From positions 26,376 through 90,375 of the forward strand of contig JBBECF010000130.1 in NCBI GenBank assembly GCA_040881945.1: a DNA stretch of 64,000 bases, given 5' to 3'. The position numbers were made by a program, and so were the translations under genes. This DNA comes from JBBECF01 sp040881945. GTDB taxonomy: Bacteria; Pseudomonadota; Alphaproteobacteria; Dongiales; Dongiaceae. The notes under the pieces are model-generated. The model worked only from the letters and a program-made list of their open reading frames with translations. It was not told the DNA's origin and made no database searches. Positions within the stretch are counted from its first letter, which is position 1, and the number at the start of each line of letters is the position of its first letter. Positions 60,094-64,000 of this stretch are shown here, piece after piece.

Positions 60094-60687
60094 TCACCGC
60101 CGTATCAGCTTCCACGCGAGCGGCAGGAGGCAAGCCCCCAGCGCGATCTTCAGCGCGTCGCCCACGAGGAACGGCAGCAGACCCACGTCGATGGCCGTCG
60201 CATAGCCGATCATCGTGCCGAGCCAGGCGATGCCGGCGGCGTATATGACCAGATTGCCGATCGCCATCGCGGCGCCGGCCGTCAGAGCGTTGCGGTCCCA
60301 GCCGCGCTCGGCAAGCCGCCCGACGACGGCGGCGGCAATGACGAAGCCGAACAGGTAGCCGGCCGTCGGCCCGACGAGGTGCTTGATCCCGGCGCCCTCG
60401 CTCCAGCTCCCGGCAAACACCGGCAGGCCGACCGCGCCTTCGGCCAAGTAGAGTAGCAACGTCGCGCCGGCAAGACGCCAGCCATAGGCGACGCCGAGGG
60501 TCAGCACGACGAAGGTCTGCATGGTGATCGGCACCGGCCACAGCGGCACCTGGATCTTGGCCGACAGCCACAGCGCGACCGTGCCAAGCAGCATCAGCAC
60601 GATCGAGCGAATCCTTGGCCGGCTTGCCCGGCGCACCGGCCACAGCGCGCCGGCCAGCGTCATTTGAGACCCGGATGCAACGTTCAT
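60094..60687 (-). CDS. bioY: Biotin transporter substrate-binding component
   Basis: S-component of a biotin ECF importer, 197 residues, about six helices. BioY marks: LWLSAKIQVPLWPVPITMQTF (core QVPLWPVPITMQTF), EGAVGLPVFAG, GPTAGYLFGFVIAA and GLLPFLVGDALKIALGA. ATG 60687 follows a strong GGGGGAGG site by 6 nt. No bioM/bioN is adjacent, so it acts alone or with distant ECF parts. Two biotin enzymes occur nearby (51004-54490 and 61874-63880), giving demand for biotin. No BioR or BirA site was recognised upstream. Confidence 0.93.
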   Translation of the reverse strand: MNVASGSQMTLAGALWPVRRASRPRIRSIVLMLLGTVALWLSAKIQVPLWPVPITMQTFVVLTLGVAYGWRLAGATLLLYLAEGAVGLPVFAGSWSEGAGIKHLVGPTAGYLFGFVIAAAVVGRLAERGWDRNALTAGAAMAIGNLVIYAAGIAWLGTMIGYATAIDVGLLPFLVGDALKIALGACLLPLAWKLIRR

Positions 60688-60826
60688 GGACGACCTCCCC
60701 CTCGTGGCGACGACCCCAGCCGCGAAACACCGCCCTGTTTCCGACGGCGGTCGGGTGGGTTCACGGACGACCGCAGCATAATGACGCCCCGACGATCCGC
60801 AAGGCCCGCATTCGGCGCCGCACGCC

Positions 60827-61264
60827 TCAAAGCAGTCCCAAGGACCGCAGTTCCGCAAGCATGGCGGCGGGCGGCGCCTCGCTCATGCCGGGCGTTGCAG
60901 CCGCGACGGCCGCGTCGTCGAGGTCGGGCGGCGCCTCCGCCGGGTCGAGGTAGCGCCAGCCCTGGAACGGGCGGTGCGGGCGCGGCAGCGTCGGGACCAG
61001 CGCCGCGTCGAGGCGGATCGCGCAGCAGCGCCGTCCGTCCTCGCCCGGCCGGGGCTCCAGACCGACGATGCGCTGGCGCACGCGCACGAAGCCCTTGATG
61101 ACCCAATAGAGCGAACCGCCGGCGAGGACCTCGTCCCGCCGCCGCGGCATGTTTCGGGTCCGGTGTTCGAGCGCCGCGCCGTCGCGGAAGCGCCGCGCCT
61201 GCCAGCGACGCAGTTGCGCCACGCTGTCGACGCCGACGCAGAGCTTGAGGAGATGCAGGGCCAT
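60827..61264 (-). CDS. DUF1489 family protein
   Basis: 145-residue protein of an alphaproteobacterial family of unknown function. Conserved features: MALHLLKLCVGVDSVAQL at the start, HRTRNMPRRRDEVLAGGSLYWVIKGFVRVRQRI in the middle (core GGSLYWVIKG), and FQGWRYLDPAEAPPDL before a variable C-terminal tail. Basic overall, no signal or membrane segment. It lies 140 bp upstream of bioY on the same strand. Functional assignment is not possible from sequence. Confidence 0.85.
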   Translation of the reverse strand: MALHLLKLCVGVDSVAQLRRWQARRFRDGAALEHRTRNMPRRRDEVLAGGSLYWVIKGFVRVRQRIVGLEPRPGEDGRRCCAIRLDAALVPTLPRPHRPFQGWRYLDPAEAPPDLDDAAVAAATPGMSEAPPAAMLAELRSLGLL

Positions 61265-61330
61265 GGTCGGCGGCAGTATAACCGATCCGCCGCCGGCCCC
61301 GACAACCCGGCAGCGGCCTTCGACGAACGC

Positions 61331-61795
61331 TCAGATCGACGCCTTGGCCGCGACGGCGTTCAACGCCGCGACCAGATCGCGCCCGGTGGCGCCGCCGTCG
61401 CCCTTGATCCGATTGATGACGATCGACCGGAGCCCGCCGATGTGCAGCTCGATCGCGCGCAGCGCAAACTCGTCGGCAACCTCGTCGATCGCCTCGAACA
61501 GCCGGCACAGCGAGCCCGCGGCGTGGGTCACCAAAGGATAACCGAAGGTCGTCCCCTGACCCTTCATTTCGTGCGCGATCCCATGCGCCTGGCGCAGCAG
61601 CTCGCGGCGTCGGTCGGGATCGCCCTGGGCGTCCCGGAACGCCGTCTCCAGCCGGCTAAGGTCCGCGCCGACCCAGGTCTCATAGTCTTCGTTCAGCGTC
61701 GCCAGCGCCGCTTCGGCCTCGGCGATCAGGCGCTCGGGATCGATCCCGGCGCCGCCGCTGAACTTGGCGCGCAAGAAATTACTTGGAGTTACCAT
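61331..61795 (-). CDS. Orphan histidine phosphotransfer (Hpt) domain protein
   Basis: The 154-residue helical protein has one Hpt domain (about 25-120). The phosphorylatable H75 sits in AHEMKGQGTTFGYPLVT. It would shuttle phosphate between a hybrid kinase and a response regulator, neither encoded nearby. ATG 61795 is preferred over TTG 61810. Its upstream region carries two short AT-rich inverted repeats. Convergent genes are absent, so it is likely its own transcript or the tail of the carboxylase transcript. Confidence 0.82.
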   Translation of the reverse strand: MVTPSNFLRAKFSGGAGIDPERLIAEAEAALATLNEDYETWVGADLSRLETAFRDAQGDPDRRRELLRQAHGIAHEMKGQGTTFGYPLVTHAAGSLCRLFEAIDEVADEFALRAIELHIGGLRSIVINRIKGDGGATGRDLVAALNAVAAKASI

Positions 61796-61821
61796 CGCCT
61801 GGCCCGACAATTTCGCGTCGA

Positions 61822-61858
61822 TACCTACAACCTAAGGTAGAATATCTAACGGGATATT
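61822..61858 (-). promoter_or_regulatory. AT-rich inverted repeats upstream of the Hpt gene
   Basis: AATATC-TAACGG-GATATT (61841-61858) is a perfect 6-bp inverted repeat; TACCT (61822-61826) and AGGTA (61835-61839) form a second pair. They lie 27-63 bp before the Hpt ATG in a locally AT-rich patch, where an operator and promoter would be expected. The regulator is unknown. Confidence 0.4.
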
Positions 61859-61873
61859 AATCGGGACCGGCGC

Positions 61874-63880
61874 TCACGATTCCGGCTCGGCGGTGGCGAA
61901 GGCCAGCAGTTCGGCCCCGTCCTCGACCAGATCGCCGACGGCGCGGTGCACCGCCGCGATGGTGCCGTCGGCGGGGGCCGCAATGGCGTGCTCCATTTTC
62001 ATCGCCTCGAGCACCATGAGGGTGTCGCCGCGCCTGACCCGGTCGCCCGGCCGCACCGCCACTTGGATGACGCGGCCCGGCATCGGCGCGGTCAGGCGTC
62101 CGGGTGGAACCTCTTCGCCGGCGTGCAGCGTCCGCGGGTCGAGCACCTCGAGCCGATGGGCGGCGCCGTCGACGAGCACGGTCGACACCGGCCCCTGCCC
62201 GACCACGGTCGCGGTCACGGGCCGCCCGCCGAGTTCGGCGCGCAACTCGCCGGTCGCCGTCAACGTCCCGGCGGCCGAAATCGTCCCGCCCGGAAGATCG
62301 AAGCGAAATCCATCCGGCCCGTAACCGACCCTGATCTCGACCTCGCGCTTGCCGTCGCGCAGACGCAGCAGGTCGTAGCATTCCAGGTTGAGGCGCCAGC
62401 CGCCGGTCCGGTGCCAGGGAGCGTAGGGGTCGAACGACAGGGAAGCGTCGGCCGCTGCCGCCGCCTCCCGGCGCAGCAGATGGTCGAGACAGGCCAACGC
62501 CAGTGCGTCGTCCGGCGCCGGCCCGGCCGCCGGGATCAGGTCCGCGCGATGCCGTTCGATGAACCCGGTGTCGATCGCGCCGGCGGCGAAGGCGGGGTGC
62601 CGGGCGAGCGCCCACAGGAACGCGACATTGGTGGCGACGCCGACCGCCTGGAACGCCGCCAGCGCCGCCGCCAACCGGCGCAGCGCCGCGGGCCGGTCGC
62701 GGCCATGCGCGATGACCTTGGCCAGCAGCGGATCGTAATGGATCGAAACCTCGTCGCCTTGGCGGACCCCGGCATCGACGCGCACGCCTTCGTCCTCCGG
62801 CGGCAGCCGCAGATGCACGAGCCGTCCGGTCGCCGGCAGGAAGTCGCGGGCCGGGTCCTCGGCATAGACCCGCGCCTCGACGGCGTGGCCGGAGAGGACG
62901 ATGCTACCTTGCGACAGCGGCAGCTTTTCGCCCCAGGCGACGCGCAACTGCCATTCGACTAGATCCTGCCCGGTGACCATCTCTGTGACCGGATGCTCCA
63001 CTTGCAGGCGCGTGTTCATCTCCATGAAGTAGAAGCCATTCTCGTCGGCGAGGAACTCGATCGTGCCGGCGCCGACATAGCCGATCGCCCGCGCCGCGGC
63101 GACGGCCACCTCGCCCATGGCCTGGCGGCGGGAAGCGGCCAGGCCGAACGCGGGCGCCTCCTCGATCACCTTCTGATGGCGCCGCTGGATCGAGCAGTCG
63201 CGCTCGAACAGGTGGACGAAGTTGCCATGGGTGTCGGCGAACACCTGCAGCTCGATGTGGCGCGGCCGCGTCAGATACTTCTCGACCAGCATGCGGTCGT
63301 CGCCGAAGCCGGTCCGCGCCTCGCGCCGCGCCGCGGCCAAGGCGGCGGCGAACTCGGCCGCGCCGTCGACCCGCCGCATGCCCTTGCCGCCGCCCCCGGC
63401 CGAGGGCTTGAGCAGCACCGGATAGCCGATGTCGGCGGCCGCGCTGCGCAGCACCGCGTCGTCCTGGTCGGCGCCGTGATAGCCGGGGACGACCGGCACC
63501 CCCGCCCGCGCCATGATCGCCTTGGCCTCGCTCTTCATTCCCATGGCACGGATGGCGGCGGCCGGTGGGCCGACGAAGACGATGCAGGCGGCGGCGCAGG
63601 CCTCGGCGAAACCCGCGTTCTCGGCGAGGAAGCCGTAGCCCGGATGGATCGCGGCCGCGCCGGCGCGGCGCGCCGCCTCGACGATGCGGTCGGCGCGCAG
63701 ATAGCTCTCCGCCGCCGGGGCCGGACCGATGGCAAGCGCCTCGTCGGCCAGCGCCACATGCAGGGCGCCGGCGTCGGCCTCGGAATAGACGGCCACGGTC
63801 TTGATGCCCATGGACCGCGCCGTGCGGATGATGCGGCACGCGATCTCGCCGCGGTTGGCGATGAGCAGCGTCGAGAACAT
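61874..63880 (-). CDS. mccA: Acyl-CoA carboxylase alpha subunit, methylcrotonyl-CoA carboxylase type
   Basis: Biotin carboxylase plus biotin carrier of a leucine/isovalerate-type carboxylase; 668 residues. The ATP-grasp domain (1-450) has LLIANRGEIACRIIRTARSM (core IANRGEIACRI), KPSAGGGGKGMRRV, HIELQVFADTHG and EMNTRLQVEHPVTEMVTG. A linker BT domain (about 480-590) follows, then the biotinyl domain with K628 in EAMKMEH. The length and TEMVTGQDLVEWQLRVA fit MccA/AtuF over PccA (slightly longer). The beta subunit would be beyond the window edge. Confidence 0.88.
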   Translation of the reverse strand: MFSTLLIANRGEIACRIIRTARSMGIKTVAVYSEADAGALHVALADEALAIGPAPAAESYLRADRIVEAARRAGAAAIHPGYGFLAENAGFAEACAAACIVFVGPPAAAIRAMGMKSEAKAIMARAGVPVVPGYHGADQDDAVLRSAAADIGYPVLLKPSAGGGGKGMRRVDGAAEFAAALAAARREARTGFGDDRMLVEKYLTRPRHIELQVFADTHGNFVHLFERDCSIQRRHQKVIEEAPAFGLAASRRQAMGEVAVAAARAIGYVGAGTIEFLADENGFYFMEMNTRLQVEHPVTEMVTGQDLVEWQLRVAWGEKLPLSQGSIVLSGHAVEARVYAEDPARDFLPATGRLVHLRLPPEDEGVRVDAGVRQGDEVSIHYDPLLAKVIAHGRDRPAALRRLAAALAAFQAVGVATNVAFLWALARHPAFAAGAIDTGFIERHRADLIPAAGPAPDDALALACLDHLLRREAAAAADASLSFDPYAPWHRTGGWRLNLECYDLLRLRDGKREVEIRVGYGPDGFRFDLPGGTISAAGTLTATGELRAELGGRPVTATVVGQGPVSTVLVDGAAHRLEVLDPRTLHAGEEVPPGRLTAPMPGRVIQVAVRPGDRVRRGDTLMVLEAMKMEHAIAAPADGTIAAVHRAVGDLVEDGAELLAFATAEPES

Positions 63881-63888
63881 CGCGCGGC

Positions 63889-63942
63889 TCAGAGGTTGTG
63901 ATCGTATTGCATCAGCGTCATTGCGTCCTTCGAGACGCGCAC
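63889..63942 (-). other. Possible short ORF just before mccA
   Basis: GTG 63942 follows an AAGGAG site (63958-63953) by 10 nt and encodes VRVSKDAMTLMQYDHNL, ending 8 bp before the mccA ATG. The frame stays open to the window edge, so it could instead be the end of an upstream gene. No family is recognised. Low confidence. Confidence 0.15.
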
Positions 63943-64000
63943 CGACGGGGCGCTCCTTGTATTAGCGCGAATCGCTATGGTGCGAGTGTTCCGTGAGGAA

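Noticed and set aside
60688..60826. Riboswitch or BioR site upstream of bioY
   Set aside because: No cobalamin, TPP or SAM core and no TTATnnATAA-type BioR palindrome could be matched.
1..64000. tRNA, rRNA, CRISPR arrays, insertion sequences, phage genes
   Set aside because: Looked for and not seen: no cloverleaf-like stretch, no regularly spaced repeats, no transposase or integrase.

Overview
The window is high-GC, gene-dense DNA of an alphaproteobacterial type (Rhodospirillales-like in feel). The supporting evidence is the very strong GC bias at third codon positions, a DUF1489 protein, a PAS_5-type protein, BioY, PuuD-type urate oxidation, and many ABC uptake systems encoded beside their catabolic enzymes. 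No rRNA, tRNA, CRISPR array, prophage or insertion sequence was seen. A run of ten N next to a poly-G tract (32537-32578) shows that the source is a draft or scaffolded assembly.

Layout. (1) 132-5793: a peptide/opine-type ABC importer operon on the minus strand, with two fused ATPase domains. (2) 6145-7367: a NUDIX ADP-sugar hydrolase and a ParDE toxin-antitoxin pair. (3) 7463-14151: an M81/MlrC peptidase converging on a second five-gene Dpp-like importer. (4) 14388-17965: a plus-strand operon of cysteine synthase, alanyl-tRNA editing protein, mercaptopyruvate sulfurtransferase and a tandem GNAT protein. (5) 18115-21414: a PAS_5 protein, hemN behind a perfect FNR/FixK box, and glgC. (6) 21411-31112: a seven-gene operon (HyuA, HyuB, SDR, three-subunit molybdenum hydroxylase, class III aminotransferase) divergent from a LysR regulator. 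It looks like an undescribed N-heterocycle or lactam degradation pathway. (7) 32017-48930: a purine catabolism island covering guanine deaminase, xanthine dehydrogenase XdhABC, urate oxidase PuuD, UraH, UraD, allantoinase PuuE, allantoicase and ureidoglycolate lyase, with a BMP-type purine/nucleoside importer and glycerate kinase. (8) 49041-60074: an FAD oxidase, a GST and a split biotin-dependent carboxylase whose carboxyltransferase halves resemble urea carboxylase more than PxpBC. It comes with a LamB/YcsF protein, an Rbs-type importer with a TorT-like binding protein, and a divergent LysR. (9) 60094-63880: BioY, DUF1489, an orphan Hpt protein and a methylcrotonyl-CoA carboxylase alpha subunit at the window edge.

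How it fits together. From 58965 down to 35061 there are 22 consecutive minus-strand genes with no gap above about 110 bp. They join the carboxylase-like cluster to the purine pathway. The purine pathway releases two ureas and one glyoxylate per purine. Glycerate kinase fits the glyoxylate branch, and the split urea-carboxylase-like enzyme is a candidate for handling urea or a related ureido/guanidino compound. That link is an inference. The strongest leads are the split carboxylase cluster and the hydantoinase/molybdenum-hydroxylase operon.
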